DNA of 64,000 nucleotides from CAYOZN01 sp964408455 (GTDB lineage: Bacteria; Planctomycetota; Phycisphaerae; UBA1845; UTPLA1), in the NCBI GenBank assembly GCA_964408455.1, contig CAYOZN010000003.1, forward strand, positions 241,686-305,685. The letters run 5' to 3'. The notes beneath the pieces are model-generated. The model had not been told where the DNA came from and made no database searches. It saw nothing but the letters and a program-made list of their open reading frames with translations. A program made the translations under genes and the position numbers. Shown in pieces: positions 35,112-44,118 of the stretch. Position 1 is the stretch's first letter, and the number at the start of each line of letters is the position of its first letter.

Positions 35112-36410
35112 ATGAACCGGGCCATGATGGTGCTGTTCGTTCTGGCTTCGTTCAGTGCTACCGCGGTCGCCGAAGGGCCGTTTGTGGACATGAGCTACGC
35201 CGACGCCTGCGCTGCGGCGAAGAAGGCCGACAAGCTGGTGCTGATCGACTTTTACACCACGTGGTGCAAGCCCTGCAAGATGCTCGACCAGACGACGTTC
35301 AAGGACGATGCCGTCGTGAAGGCACTTAAGGAGAAGACGATCGCGCTGAAGGTGGACGCCGAAAAACAGCCCGCACTCCAGAAGCAATTCGCGGTAACGG
35401 CCTATCCGACTATCGTGATCATCAAGCCCGACGGCACGGTCATCGACCGCATCGTGGGGTATCGCGATGCGAAGACGTTTCTGTCGGAGTTCGACGCCGC
35501 CCTGTCGGGCAAGGATGCCGTCGCCCGGGCCAGAGAGGCGGCCGCGAAAAGCAACAACGATCCGATGGCGCGGATGCGGGTCGGCGACGAACTGGCGCGG
35601 CAGGGCAAGAACGAAGAAGCGCTGGCGGAGTACCTGTGGTGCTTTGACCACGGCCTGGAGCACGGCCGCGGCTTCTACGGCGTGAGGCTGTCCTTCCTGC
35701 TCGGCGACATCACGCGGCTGGGCGCGACGTATCCGCCGGCGATCAAGGCGTTGGAGGAGCGGCGCGATGCCGCCGAGAAGGCCGTCGTGGACTTCGCCCG
35801 GCAGTGCAAGGCGCGCGACGCATCCATCAAACCCGACAAGGAAAAGGCCGGCAAGATGTTCCAGACCGCTCACGATCTGGCGGCACTGAATCGCGAGCTC
35901 GATGCCAATGAGCGTACGGCCGGCGTCTTTGAGGAATGCCGCGGGGATGGCTTCGAACTGGAGCGGCTGCGGGCGACGATGGCCGACGAGGTGTTCAAGG
36001 TGTACCTGGGCCAGCGACGATACGAGCACATCCTCAAGGTCATGAACGACATTATCGAGAATACGCCGAGAGATATCGCACACTATCTGGACTGCAAATC
36101 GGGCCGCATGGGGGCGAAGTTCCCGCCGGACACGCTCGAAGTCATGCGGGACATCATGCTGAGGGACGTGGGCAATTCCTACGAGGCCCTTCTCGGCGCC
36201 GGCGAGATCAACCGGGCCTGCAAGCTCGGCGACCAGGCCCTCGCGGCGGAGGACGTGGGGGCCACGCACGTGACGCTCATCGAGGCGGCGCTGCGCGCGG
36301 AACAGCTTGGCGTGGCCCGCAGCCTGATCGATCGGGCTCGGAAGAGCCTGGGTGAGAAGGAACTGAAGAAGGTTGAGAAGGTGGCGAAGGAGTTGCCGCC
36401 GATTGGATGA
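35112..36410 (+). CDS. Secreted thioredoxin-domain protein with long helical C-terminus
   Basis: 432 residues; AAAGGAG lies nine bases before the ATG. A signal peptide (MNRAMMVLFVLASFSATAVA) is followed by a thioredoxin fold at about residues 25-135 with the active site TTWCKPCKM and the cis-proline segment AVTAYPTIVI. The next 300 residues are helical and TPR-like (MRVGDELARQGKNEEALAEYLW and others), with no named domain. It is probably periplasmic and acts in thiol-disulfide exchange. It lies 126 bases after selD, but no functional link can be shown. Confidence 0.85.
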   Translation: MNRAMMVLFVLASFSATAVAEGPFVDMSYADACAAAKKADKLVLIDFYTTWCKPCKMLDQTTFKDDAVVKALKEKTIALKVDAEKQPALQKQFAVTAYPTIVIIKPDGTVIDRIVGYRDAKTFLSEFDAALSGKDAVARAREAAAKSNNDPMARMRVGDELARQGKNEEALAEYLWCFDHGLEHGRGFYGVRLSFLLGDITRLGATYPPAIKALEERRDAAEKAVVDFARQCKARDASIKPDKEKAGKMFQTAHDLAALNRELDANERTAGVFEECRGDGFELERLRATMADEVFKVYLGQRRYEHILKVMNDIIENTPRDIAHYLDCKSGRMGAKFPPDTLEVMRDIMLRDVGNSYEALLGAGEINRACKLGDQALAAEDVGATHVTLIEAALRAEQLGVARSLIDRARKSLGEKELKKVEKVAKELPPIG

Positions 36411-36895
36411 TCGGGAAACTCACGCAATTGTAAGTCCGCGGGCGGATCAGACGCACGGTGCGTCGGCGTAGGGTGCAGGGTGCGTCAGCAGGCGTCGGGT
36501 GCGACATCCGACGTACCTGATCGCCGCAAGGCCGCTCAAGAGGTGTAGGGTGGGTCGTACTCGACCCACCATTTTCATTAAACACGAACGCCTCGATTTC
36601 GCCGCGAACATCTTGGTAGAGAAATCAAGTTATCCAAACGGGTTGGCGTTTCCGGAAGAGGTGGGTCGAGTACGACCCACCCTACTAACTAGAGACCTCG
36701 TAGCTCCTGCTGAAGATGACAATCCGGACGGTTCGTGCAATTGGTCCATTCCCGGCGTCTGGTTTCATACACAGTTTGATTATTTACCTTACCTTGTGAA
36801 AAAGTACGGATGGCTAATTCCGCCGCCGACTCCTTTTGGTTGTTTTCCTTGAGAGCTGCTATCGGCCGCTATGCGAACTTGTGCTGGCTAACACG
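36411..36895. other. Intergenic region carrying the first inverted-repeat element
   Basis: 485 bases without a supported gene. Its main content is the element at 36545-36685. From about 36600 rightward the base composition becomes more AT-rich than the flanking genes, continuing into the zinc-ribbon gene. Confidence 0.5.
36545..36685. repeat. REPIN-like element 1: pair of inverted REP hairpins
   Basis: A 26-base unit at 36545-36570 is repeated as its exact reverse complement at 36660-36685, with 89 bases between. Each unit begins (outer side) with GTAG and forms a hairpin: stem GGTGGGTCG with CGACCCACC, loop TACT (left) or AGTA (right). A related, partly decayed copy of the whole 140-base element lies at 61508-61646 in the opposite orientation. 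The GTAG foot plus hairpin is the known layout of REP sequences used by RAYT transposases. Confidence 0.8.
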
Positions 36896-37318
36896 ATGAA
36901 CGATGAAGAGCACAAATGCATTTTCTGTGGTTATGATCTCCGAGGTCCCCATTCATCAAGCCTCTGTCCAGAGTGTGGAAACACGTTATTGAGCAGCGCT
37001 GCGAATCGCGGTGATTCGGCCCTGTTGCGGAATGCCCTTATATTGGCTGGGGTTAGCATAGCACCCTTTCTGTTGGTGCTGTGCATTCCCAAACCCATGC
37101 CTGACCTGATTGAATTGGGCGGCATGTCGCTGTCGCTCTGTATGGCTGGATTATCTGTTTGGCTTCTATTGCGATCCCGTCGTGGCACTGATATGCTGAG
37201 TCGGCGTGAGATGGAAGCCCGCACGGTCGGAATCGTCCTTTCAACTATATTTGTTGTAATACTCGGAGCGATTACGGTATTTCACTTGTTTTTCTACCTG
37301 CGAATTATTCAAACGTAG
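36896..37318 (+). CDS. Small membrane protein with N-terminal zinc ribbon
   Basis: 140 residues from the ATG at 36896; an earlier frame start has no support. The zinc ribbon CIFCGYDLRG and SSLCPECG lies at residues 8-32. Three hydrophobic helices follow (LILAGVSIAPFLLVLCIP, GGMSLSLCMAGLSVWLLL, TVGIVLSTIFVVILGAITVFHLFFYL). Base composition is clearly more AT-rich than the average of the window, and the gene sits between a REPIN-like element and an RHS remnant, so recent acquisition is possible. No function is recognised. Confidence 0.68.
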   Translation: MNDEEHKCIFCGYDLRGPHSSSLCPECGNTLLSSAANRGDSALLRNALILAGVSIAPFLLVLCIPKPMPDLIELGGMSLSLCMAGLSVWLLLRSRRGTDMLSRREMEARTVGIVLSTIFVVILGAITVFHLFFYLRIIQT

Positions 37319-37330
37319 TGGCGTAGCGGG

Positions 37331-37446
37331 CAAGAAAAGGTGTCACCTTGAATTCCCATTGACATGAGGCCGCTCATCCGGATCAAGAAAAGAGGCAAGA
37401 AAAGGTGTCACCTTGAATTTCCCGTTGACATGAGGCCGCTCATCCG
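37331..37446 (+). repeat. Two tandem copies of a 50-base unit with a small palindrome
   Basis: The 50 bases at 37331-37380 recur at 37396-37446 with one base inserted and one changed; the period is 65. Each copy starts CAAGAAAAGGTGTCACCTTG, which contains AAGGTG, T, CACCTT, a palindrome with a single central base. The second copy runs directly into the RHS remnant. Confidence 0.7.
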
Positions 37447-37789
37447 CGAGGCCGCCGGCCGCGGCGACATGACGGGGGATGCGGTCGTGAACATGACCGT
37501 CGATGAGGACCAGTTCGACGATGCCTACAGCTGCACCACGTTCGATCCGCGCGCCGATTTGAACGACGACGGCCAGGTGGACAGCGCCGTCGAGTCGCTG
37601 TTCTACGCCAAGGCCGCGATCTGGGATGGCAGCGGCCCGGCGGACGTGAAGCTCGCCCGCAGCCTGGTCGGTAACCCGTACATGTTCCAGGGCCGGCCGA
37701 ATTTCATCTTCGCGACCGACATGAGCGGTCCCGGCGCGCCGGGAACGGACGCGGAGCTGATGCTGAACGACCAGTTGCATCGTGCATGA
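37431..37789 (+). pseudogene. RHS-repeat gene remnant with dockerin-like insert
   Basis: The frame encodes REAAGRGDMTGDAVVNMT, DPRADLNDDGQVDSAVESLFYA (an EF-hand/dockerin-like segment), then a C-terminal RHS core: SLVGNPYMFQGRPNF and MLNDQLHRA. RHS cores normally continue with a RARWYDP-type motif after QLHRA; here the frame stops with TGA at 37787. The 5' end is lost in the tandem repeat. A similar remnant is at 62429-63039. Intact members are large secreted toxin-delivery proteins. Confidence 0.7.
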
Positions 37790-38196
37790 CATTGACCTTC
37801 ACCATGCCGGCGACGTGTCCAACCACGTGAACTGTCCGGCGTCGGCATGCGAACACCGAGCCGCCGATCGAGCCCTCCCATCTCGCACGCCGTCCGGCGG
37901 GTATCCCTTCCCGCGCATCCGTCGCCGCCATCGCAAACCTCAGACCCGCAGTGCCCAACGTCCCCGAACGCCCACTCTCGGGGAACACGTAGCTATTCTA
38001 ATGGTTAACCGCGCGGCGCACGGCCTCCGTGGCCGCATTGACAAGTAAATACATGCACCCGGAGCGCGCTCCGCTTTGCATCGCTTTGCATCGCCTGTTT
38101 TTCTGCGCCGCATGGGGTGTTTACCCGATGCCACGCCGCTTTGTGCCCGCCGCACCGAATTCTGGCCCTGTAGCGCCGAAAAAAAGGGGTGCCGCG
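37790..38196. other. Intergenic region without recognised features
   Basis: 407 bases between the RHS remnant and the 3' end of the FG-GAP gene. A short tandem TTTGCATCGC repeat (about 38074-38092) and an A-run (38180-38187) are the only patterns. No gene with support is seen on either strand. Confidence 0.4.
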
Positions 38197-39915
38197 TCAA
38201 TGGATCAGCTCATCCACGAAAAACGGCACATCGTCCACCGTCAGCCCGCTCACGCCGTCCAGATCGCCGCACGGGCAGTTCCCGCCGTTCGCCCCGCCCG
38301 ACAGCAGGCACTGCGTAAAGCCGTCCAGGTCCCGGCCGTCGACGAGCGTGTCGCCGTCGATGTCGCCCGCCAGGCTGCAACCGCCTTCGCACGAATCGGG
38401 TACGCCGTTGCCGTTCGCATCCAGCTGTGGATCATCGGCGACGTCGCACAGATCGATCACGCCGTTGCCGGTGCAGTCATCCGCCCCGGGATACACGTAC
38501 ACCGCGCCGGAGTTGCAATCCGGATTGGCCGGGCAGGCATCATCTCCCAGCGACATCGAAATCGCCGCCAGCCCCCCGCGCAGTTTGAGCGAGAAACCGA
38601 AAAAGTCATTCTGTTGCGGGTCCGATGGCAGCAGCTTGACCTGCTCGATCCACTCCAATCCGTTGAAGCGAAATACGTATGCGGAGCCCGAATTGCAGAA
38701 TTCGTTCGCCTCGCAGGCGTCGTCCGACTCTGGCGCACTGATCAGCATGGTGTCGCCTTCGACCGACACCGCCGTCCCGAAGCGATCGAAGCGCTCCACG
38801 TCGGAATGAATCAGCGTCTGATCGAGCACCCACGACGCCCCATCGTAGTGGTAGACGAAGACGTTGCCCGCGTTGAGCTGCCCGCCGCCGTCGGGGTTGA
38901 GCGCGCCGATCGCCAGCGTCGTCCCGTCGTAATCGATCGAATGGCCGAAGTTGTCGAACAGGGCCGGGTTCGGCGGCGTCAGGCGCGCTTCCTGCGTCCA
39001 CGCGCCCGCAGTCCTGCGAAACACGTACACCGCCCCGGAGCCATTGGGCAGATTGATGGTCGGCGGATTCTCTGTGCACACCGGCGTCTCGCCATCCGCC
39101 AGCCAGGCCCCGGCGAAAATCAGATCGCCGCGGATCAGCACCGGCTCGCCGAGCCGCTCGCGAAAATCCGTGTCGGGCGACGTCAGCTTGGCCTCTTCGT
39201 TCCACGTCATGCCGTCGTGCCGATAGACGTACACCGCGCCCGAGTCGCAGTTCTCGAAGCATGGCGGAAACCCGGATTCAAACGTCGGCGACGAGTCGAT
39301 CAGGCATTTGTCGTCGTCGTACGGCGCGCCGACGGCGGCCGCGTCGCCGTCGATGGAGACCGAACGGCCGATCGCGTCTCCAAATCGCGCCACGGCCGGG
39401 ATGATGCCGGCCTCTTCCACCCACGAGGCGCCGTCGTAACGAAAGAAGTAGGCCTTGCCGACGCGCGCCCGGGACGTGGCTTCGTCTCGATAATCGGGCG
39501 CGCCGATGACCGCCGCGTTGCCGCTGATGGCGACGCTGTGGCCGAACACCGGCAGGGCCGGCGAATTCGGATCGGATGCCGTCAGCTTCTGCCGGAAATT
39601 CCAGTTCAGTCCGTCGTATTCGTAGATGAAAGCGGCGCCCTGGTTGGAGTTGCTCGGCGCGGGCTCATCGTCCTCCGGCGCGCCGACGATCATCCAGTTG
39701 CCGGCGATGTCGAGCGAGAATCCGAACCGATCGCCGGCCAGCACGTCGGGCGAGGAAAACCTGGCGTGTTCGCCAGCGGCGTTCGGCGGCAGCGGGCAAT
39801 CCGCCCATGCACCGCGGTTGGCGATCGACGCGAGAACGAGTCCGCTCAACACAACGATCCGGCGACGAACGGGGTGTCGAAATAGTGGCACTACAGCGGA
39901 AATGGGTTGCAACAT
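38197..39915 (-). CDS. Secreted FG-GAP propeller protein with dockerin-like C-terminus
   Basis: 572 residues; AAAGGAG lies eight bases before the ATG. A signal peptide (RRRIVVLSGLVLASIANRGAWA) precedes about seven FG-GAP blades of the pattern GDRFGFSLDIAGNWMIVGAP, GHSVAISGNAAVIGAP, GRSVSIDGDAAAVGAP and so on, each with a YVYRHDG-type strand. The tail has calcium-binding loops DANGNGVPDSC, GDIDGDTLVDGRDLDGFTQC and GDLDGVSGLTVDDV, the dockerin-like layout common in planctomycetes. It is probably exported and calcium-bound. Ligand unknown. Confidence 0.85.
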   Translation of the reverse strand: MLQPISAVVPLFRHPVRRRIVVLSGLVLASIANRGAWADCPLPPNAAGEHARFSSPDVLAGDRFGFSLDIAGNWMIVGAPEDDEPAPSNSNQGAAFIYEYDGLNWNFRQKLTASDPNSPALPVFGHSVAISGNAAVIGAPDYRDEATSRARVGKAYFFRYDGASWVEEAGIIPAVARFGDAIGRSVSIDGDAAAVGAPYDDDKCLIDSSPTFESGFPPCFENCDSGAVYVYRHDGMTWNEEAKLTSPDTDFRERLGEPVLIRGDLIFAGAWLADGETPVCTENPPTINLPNGSGAVYVFRRTAGAWTQEARLTPPNPALFDNFGHSIDYDGTTLAIGALNPDGGGQLNAGNVFVYHYDGASWVLDQTLIHSDVERFDRFGTAVSVEGDTMLISAPESDDACEANEFCNSGSAYVFRFNGLEWIEQVKLLPSDPQQNDFFGFSLKLRGGLAAISMSLGDDACPANPDCNSGAVYVYPGADDCTGNGVIDLCDVADDPQLDANGNGVPDSCEGGCSLAGDIDGDTLVDGRDLDGFTQCLLSGGANGGNCPCGDLDGVSGLTVDDVPFFVDELIH

Positions 39916-40279
39916 GACGGGGCTCCTTTCCGAAAGGCTCCGACGAACATCGACCGGATGGGCAGAACAGGGCGAACCGGCGCGCCATGCCTCAACCGCT
40001 GGTAGACGTTCTCGAAGGGTGGGTGCCGTAAGTACGGCACTTAGTCAGGGCTCGCCATTCCCGGCAGTCCGGCGCGAAAGTGTCTTTAGTCGGATCGCCG
40101 ATCTCGACGTGCGTGCAAATCCGCCCCCGAACTGCGTCGCGCGGATTCAGCTTCTGAGTATAACGACCGCGGGCCCGATCGCTTCCTTTTGCCAGCAAAT
40201 AACGTGTTTTTTTGAATGCCGCCCGCACCCGCCGGCGCTTCGATTTAGCCGGCCCCCGGCTGCTCGCGGCCGATTGCCG
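39916..40279. other. Intergenic region upstream of the FG-GAP gene with a REP-like hairpin
   Basis: 364 bases holding the FG-GAP leader and the 3' side of the transporter gene. The hairpin at 40017-40040 is described separately. A long rightward open frame crosses this region but is only the complement of the neighbouring genes. Confidence 0.4.
40017..40040 (+). repeat. REP-like hairpin, single copy
   Basis: GGGTGG is followed by GTGCCGTA, AG, TACGGCAC, a perfect 8-bp inverted repeat. The GGGTGG lead and the AGTA within the centre resemble the hairpins at 36549 and 36660, but the stem differs and no inverted partner is clear. Confidence 0.45.
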
Positions 40280-41617
40280 TCATCTCGGCAACGCGCAGCT
40301 GCGCGGTCCTCGCAACAGCAGCCCCAGACCGGCAGCGACCGCGCAGGCTGCGGAGCTGATGAGAAACGCCGGCAGCCACGCCGAAAGGCCCTGATCCAAC
40401 CCGGCGTCTTTGAAAACGCCGGCCATGATGGGCCCCAGGATCCCGCCGACGCCATAAGCGGTAAACATCCAGCCGTAGTTGGCGCCAACGTGTCGCGTGC
40501 CGAAGTAATCAGCCGTGATAGCAGGGAACAGGGCGAAATTGCCGCCGAAGTTGAAGCCGATGACCGCGGCGCCGGCATAAAGCAGCGCCGTGACGCCCGC
40601 AATGTAGTAGAACAGCAGCATCATGATGGACTGCGCCAGCAGCATGATCACGAGCGCTGTCCGGCGGCCGATGCGATCAGACACGACGCCCCACACGACG
40701 CGGCCGGCGCCGTTGGCGATCGCAAGGAATACGCCCATCGCGGTTCCGGCGATCGCTGCCGCGTTGGCGGCATCGAGCCCGGCACGTGCCTGAAGCGCCT
40801 CGCTGCCGAAAAGCTGGATAATGCCGATGACCATCAACCCGGCCATCGCTCCGAAGATGAACATCACCCACAAGAGATAAAATTGCGGCGTCCTCAGCAT
40901 CTGCCGCGAGTCGAACTCCGTGAGCGTCGCTGCGGTGACTCCCTCCGACGGGGCCAGACCGGGCGCCTGCCAGCCCTCGGGCCGCCAGCCTTCCGGCGGA
41001 TTGTTCATCCAGATGGAACCGAGATTTACCAGCACAAAGAAGAAAAGCCCGTAGAGAGCAAACACATTCAGCACGCCGAAGCGATCGATGAGACCTCCCC
41101 AGGAGCCGGCAAGCTTGACCCAGATCAGCGCGCCAAACCCGAACCCGGCTACCGCCAGTCCGGTGATCAGCCCCTTGCGATCGGGAAACCATTTGACGCC
41201 GACCGCGATGGGGACGACGTAGGCCAGTCCGATGCCCGCGCCGCCCACCAGCCCGATGCACACGAGCAGCCCGGCGAAGGACGAGCCGCACAGACTCGCG
41301 GCGACGTAGCCCACGGCCAGCAACAGGGCGCCGCACCGGGCAATGATGACAGGCGCGATACGAGATTGCCAGCGGCCGGCCAGGACCATGACGACCGCAA
41401 ACGTCGCGAGGCCAACCGAGAACACGAGCTGCGTCTGCGTGGCGGTGAAGCTGAACGGCGATTGCGTCAGCGCCGGCGTGAATACCGACCACGCATAGAT
41501 CACCCCCAGGCAGATCTGAATCAATACCGCACCGAGAACGACGTACCAGCGATTCGAGATGCGAAGATGGGTCAACCGGTCGTGCCAGGACTCTACAATT
41601 GTGAAAGCCGCATTCAT
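40280..41617 (-). CDS. MFS transporter of the OFA (oxalate/formate antiporter) family
   Basis: 445 residues from the ATG at 41617 (GGGAG seven bases upstream). Twelve membrane helices are predicted. The first helix segment (NRWYVVLGAVLIQICLGVIYAWSVF) is the OFA signature. VGGAGIGLAYVVPIAVGVKWFPDRKGLITGLAVAGFGFGA in the N-terminal half carries the MFS loop 2-3-like motif. The family exchanges oxalate, formate or other monocarboxylates. No oxalate genes are nearby, so the substrate is open. Confidence 0.88.
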   Translation of the reverse strand: MNAAFTIVESWHDRLTHLRISNRWYVVLGAVLIQICLGVIYAWSVFTPALTQSPFSFTATQTQLVFSVGLATFAVVMVLAGRWQSRIAPVIIARCGALLLAVGYVAASLCGSSFAGLLVCIGLVGGAGIGLAYVVPIAVGVKWFPDRKGLITGLAVAGFGFGALIWVKLAGSWGGLIDRFGVLNVFALYGLFFFVLVNLGSIWMNNPPEGWRPEGWQAPGLAPSEGVTAATLTEFDSRQMLRTPQFYLLWVMFIFGAMAGLMVIGIIQLFGSEALQARAGLDAANAAAIAGTAMGVFLAIANGAGRVVWGVVSDRIGRRTALVIMLLAQSIMMLLFYYIAGVTALLYAGAAVIGFNFGGNFALFPAITADYFGTRHVGANYGWMFTAYGVGGILGPIMAGVFKDAGLDQGLSAWLPAFLISSAACAVAAGLGLLLRGPRSCALPR

Positions 41618-41725
41618 GGCGTGCTCCCGCTCCAGGTGAGCATGACGATTCCACCCGGCCATCAGCGATCCAGCCTGCACCCCGCGTACCGTGGAACGGA
41701 TCGCCCAGACGGCCCTGGCGGGCCA

Positions 41726-41911
41726 TCAACCCCGGAGAATCGCGTAAGGTTCCGCAGCCAGCGCGGAGTATTCCGACCCGGTCTCACGTCGGACAGTCCA
41801 AACCGGGCAGGCCTCCGCGGTGCGTCGCGGGAATGGTGTCATCTCGATCTGGTGCGGAAGTGTCGCCACGATGGCCCCGTGCGATTTAGCCGTCTTCAAA
41901 ATGCCAGCCAT
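41726..41911 (-). CDS. Possible small ORF upstream of the transporter
   Basis: 61 residues starting MAGILKTAKSHGAIVATLPHQ. It lies 108 bases upstream of the transporter on the same strand. There is no good ribosome site and no recognised family, so coding is doubtful. Confidence 0.25.
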   Translation of the reverse strand: MAGILKTAKSHGAIVATLPHQIEMTPFPRRTAEACPVWTVRRETGSEYSALAAEPYAILRG

Positions 41912-42018
41912 TTACGTCCGAATATGATGATGTTGTTTTCGGCCGCAACCGCACGGGTGGCGGCCGAATCGTACGCTTCCTTACACCTGTCCGAGCGGGG
42001 TGGCACAACGGGTCGGTC

Positions 42019-44118
42019 GTGGCGGCGGTCGAACCTAAGTCCCGGCCACGGCGGGCCGATCAGAGTCGGGGGCTTTCGGACGTTGAAGGCTCACGATCGA
42101 GGTACGGACCGTTGTCACCGCACCCCCGCATTCTCGAACTACTGCGCGATACGCCCGGCGACGGCGCGGATCATGCGCTATTGGCGGCCCTCTCGTCGGT
42201 CGAGCCGCTGGTGCAGCGCGAGTGCGTGCGCATCCTCATCGAGCGCGGGGCCCAGGTGGGCCTGGCCGGTCTGCCGCCGGCCTTTCACAAGCTGGCGACC
42301 GATGCACGCGTCCTGGTCCTTGCCAACACCACGCGACTGTTCGGCGCCCTGCGAACCTGCGTGAAGAGCGCGAACGGCCAGACGCGGACGAACACCCTGG
42401 ACATCGTGCGGCAAAGCGCAAATCCCCGGCTGGCCTATCTTGCGGCGGCGGCCCTGCACGACGGTTCGCCCAAGATCCGCTCGGAAGCGGCGGAGACGTT
42501 GCTGCGGCTCACCGAGGAGCACTGCGACAAGTTTGCCGCCACCGCGGCATCACTGGCGGACGTGATGGGCGCCGACGCAAAGATGGCGACGGCAGTCACG
42601 CGGGCGCTGGAACTGCTCGCAGAAGAACGGGGCTATCTTGTCGAGGCGCTCCGCGAGGCCCTGGAACATTACGAGAGCCATCACCGCCCGGAAATCGTGC
42701 TGGGTGCCATGTTGATGGCATGCGAACTCGAGATCAGCCTCTTTCCGGCAAACACCATCAAGCGGGGCAAGCTGACCCACGCGATGGTGGAGATCCTCAG
42801 CCACATGCTGGCCCCACGGCTGGTGCCGTTCGTCTATATCGCCATGCCCTATCCCGAACTGCGGCGGCGCCTGGTGCCGATGCTTCAAAACTGTCAGGAC
42901 TCGGACTTCCTCTCGGCCTTCATCCGCCATCACTGGCTGGCCAGCGACACCAACATCCGCCGGCACCTGTCTGCGGTCCGCAGCCTTGCGTGGCTGGATG
43001 ACGGCTTCGAGGCAGTGTTCAACGTGCCGCCGGACGTCGCCTGGCGCATGCCGTCCTGGCTGTTGTCGCTCGGGCTTCCGGCTTCGCGCAAAGTCGCCCT
43101 GCTCTCGGCGCTGCTGGTCGTCGACAATGCCCGGGCCAATCGCGCCGCCGCCTGGGCGCTCACCGAGCTTCAAACGCCTGACGCCACACTGGCACTCGAG
43201 CGTCTGCTCGGGCACGAGGACCGTCGGCTCGAACAGATCGCCCGCGTTGAGCTCGACCGGCGCCGCGCCCGTCGCGAACGCGTGGTGTCGAAACGAACGC
43301 CGCTTCGCGGCAGGCCCGCGGCATGGAGCGAACTATGTCACCACGCCGGCCTCACAGAGCGCTTCGAGGATTTCTGGCAGCACTTCGAACACATCCCGGC
43401 CGAGCAGGCGCGTGCGGCCGGCCACTACATCTTCGATTACGTCAAGGACTTCACGGGCAGCGTGCAGCTCCGGCTCAGTTCGCAGCAGGCGGCTGAACGC
43501 ATTCGTGCCATTCGCCTGACGGCGGCTCTGTGCATCTGCGATCGCTTTGACAAGGAGATTTTCAGCGCGTGCAACGACGGCGCAGCTGATGTTCGGGCCG
43601 CCGCCGTTTCGGCCCTGGGCGCCATCGGCGGCGAGACGAGCCGGCGCATCCTGGAGCGCGCCCTCAACGATCCGGCGCCGCAGGTGCAGACGGCGGCGAT
43701 CGAGTCCCTTGACCAGATGGCCGTGCGCGGTCGTGCCGAGATGATCCGGCTGAAGACGATCAGCGATCACGCCGACGTGCGTGCGGCAGCGGTGCGCAGC
43801 CTGTTGCGGATGCGCCGCCACGAGGCCGCGGCAGCGTTGTTCGGCATGCTGCGGGATGAGCGGCCCGAGCATCGCTGCGCGGGGCTCTGGATCGTGGACG
43901 ATCTGAAGCTCACCGCCATCGCGGCACACGTTCGCGCCCTGTCTCGCGAGGACGGCGATCCCCGCATTGCCCGTATTGCGTCTCACGTGGCATCGCGGCT
44001 CGAGCGTCACAAGGCGCATGTGCCCGCGGACGTGGATGCCACAAACGCGGCACCTCCGGCGCTGGAGTCCGCGTCCTCGGGCGAGGGGCAATCTCCCCTG
44101 GTGGAGGCGACGGCATGA
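42019..44118 (+). CDS. HEAT-repeat protein
   Basis: 699 residues from a GTG; the true start may lie a little downstream, since homology-like helices begin near residue 35 (HPRILELLRDTPGDGADHALLAALS). Paired helices recur throughout, with clear HEAT units such as ADVRAAAVSALGAIGGETSRRIL, PQVQTAAIESLDQMA and ADVRAAAVRSLLRMRRHEAAAAL. There is no signal peptide. HEAT solenoids scaffold protein complexes. Its stop overlaps the start of the next gene (ATGA), so the pair is coupled. Function unknown. Confidence 0.8.
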   Translation: MAAVEPKSRPRRADQSRGLSDVEGSRSRYGPLSPHPRILELLRDTPGDGADHALLAALSSVEPLVQRECVRILIERGAQVGLAGLPPAFHKLATDARVLVLANTTRLFGALRTCVKSANGQTRTNTLDIVRQSANPRLAYLAAAALHDGSPKIRSEAAETLLRLTEEHCDKFAATAASLADVMGADAKMATAVTRALELLAEERGYLVEALREALEHYESHHRPEIVLGAMLMACELEISLFPANTIKRGKLTHAMVEILSHMLAPRLVPFVYIAMPYPELRRRLVPMLQNCQDSDFLSAFIRHHWLASDTNIRRHLSAVRSLAWLDDGFEAVFNVPPDVAWRMPSWLLSLGLPASRKVALLSALLVVDNARANRAAAWALTELQTPDATLALERLLGHEDRRLEQIARVELDRRRARRERVVSKRTPLRGRPAAWSELCHHAGLTERFEDFWQHFEHIPAEQARAAGHYIFDYVKDFTGSVQLRLSSQQAAERIRAIRLTAALCICDRFDKEIFSACNDGAADVRAAAVSALGAIGGETSRRILERALNDPAPQVQTAAIESLDQMAVRGRAEMIRLKTISDHADVRAAAVRSLLRMRRHEAAAALFGMLRDERPEHRCAGLWIVDDLKLTAIAAHVRALSREDGDPRIARIASHVASRLERHKAHVPADVDATNAAPPALESASSGEGQSPLVEATA

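Noticed and set aside
36499..36852. A 117-codon rightward frame across the first REPIN-like element
   Set aside because: It is read straight through the hairpins and has no ribosome site or family. The inverted-repeat structure explains the sequence better.
37331..37446. CRISPR-like repeats
   Set aside because: There are only two copies with a 15-base gap, and no cas genes are present; it is a simple tandem duplication.
39626..42364. A 912-codon rightward open frame
   Set aside because: It is mostly the complement of the FG-GAP gene's 5' part, the intergenic region and the OFA transporter, which have strong homology on the minus strand. Its translation is low-complexity Arg/Ala/Pro text typical of antisense frames in GC-rich DNA.
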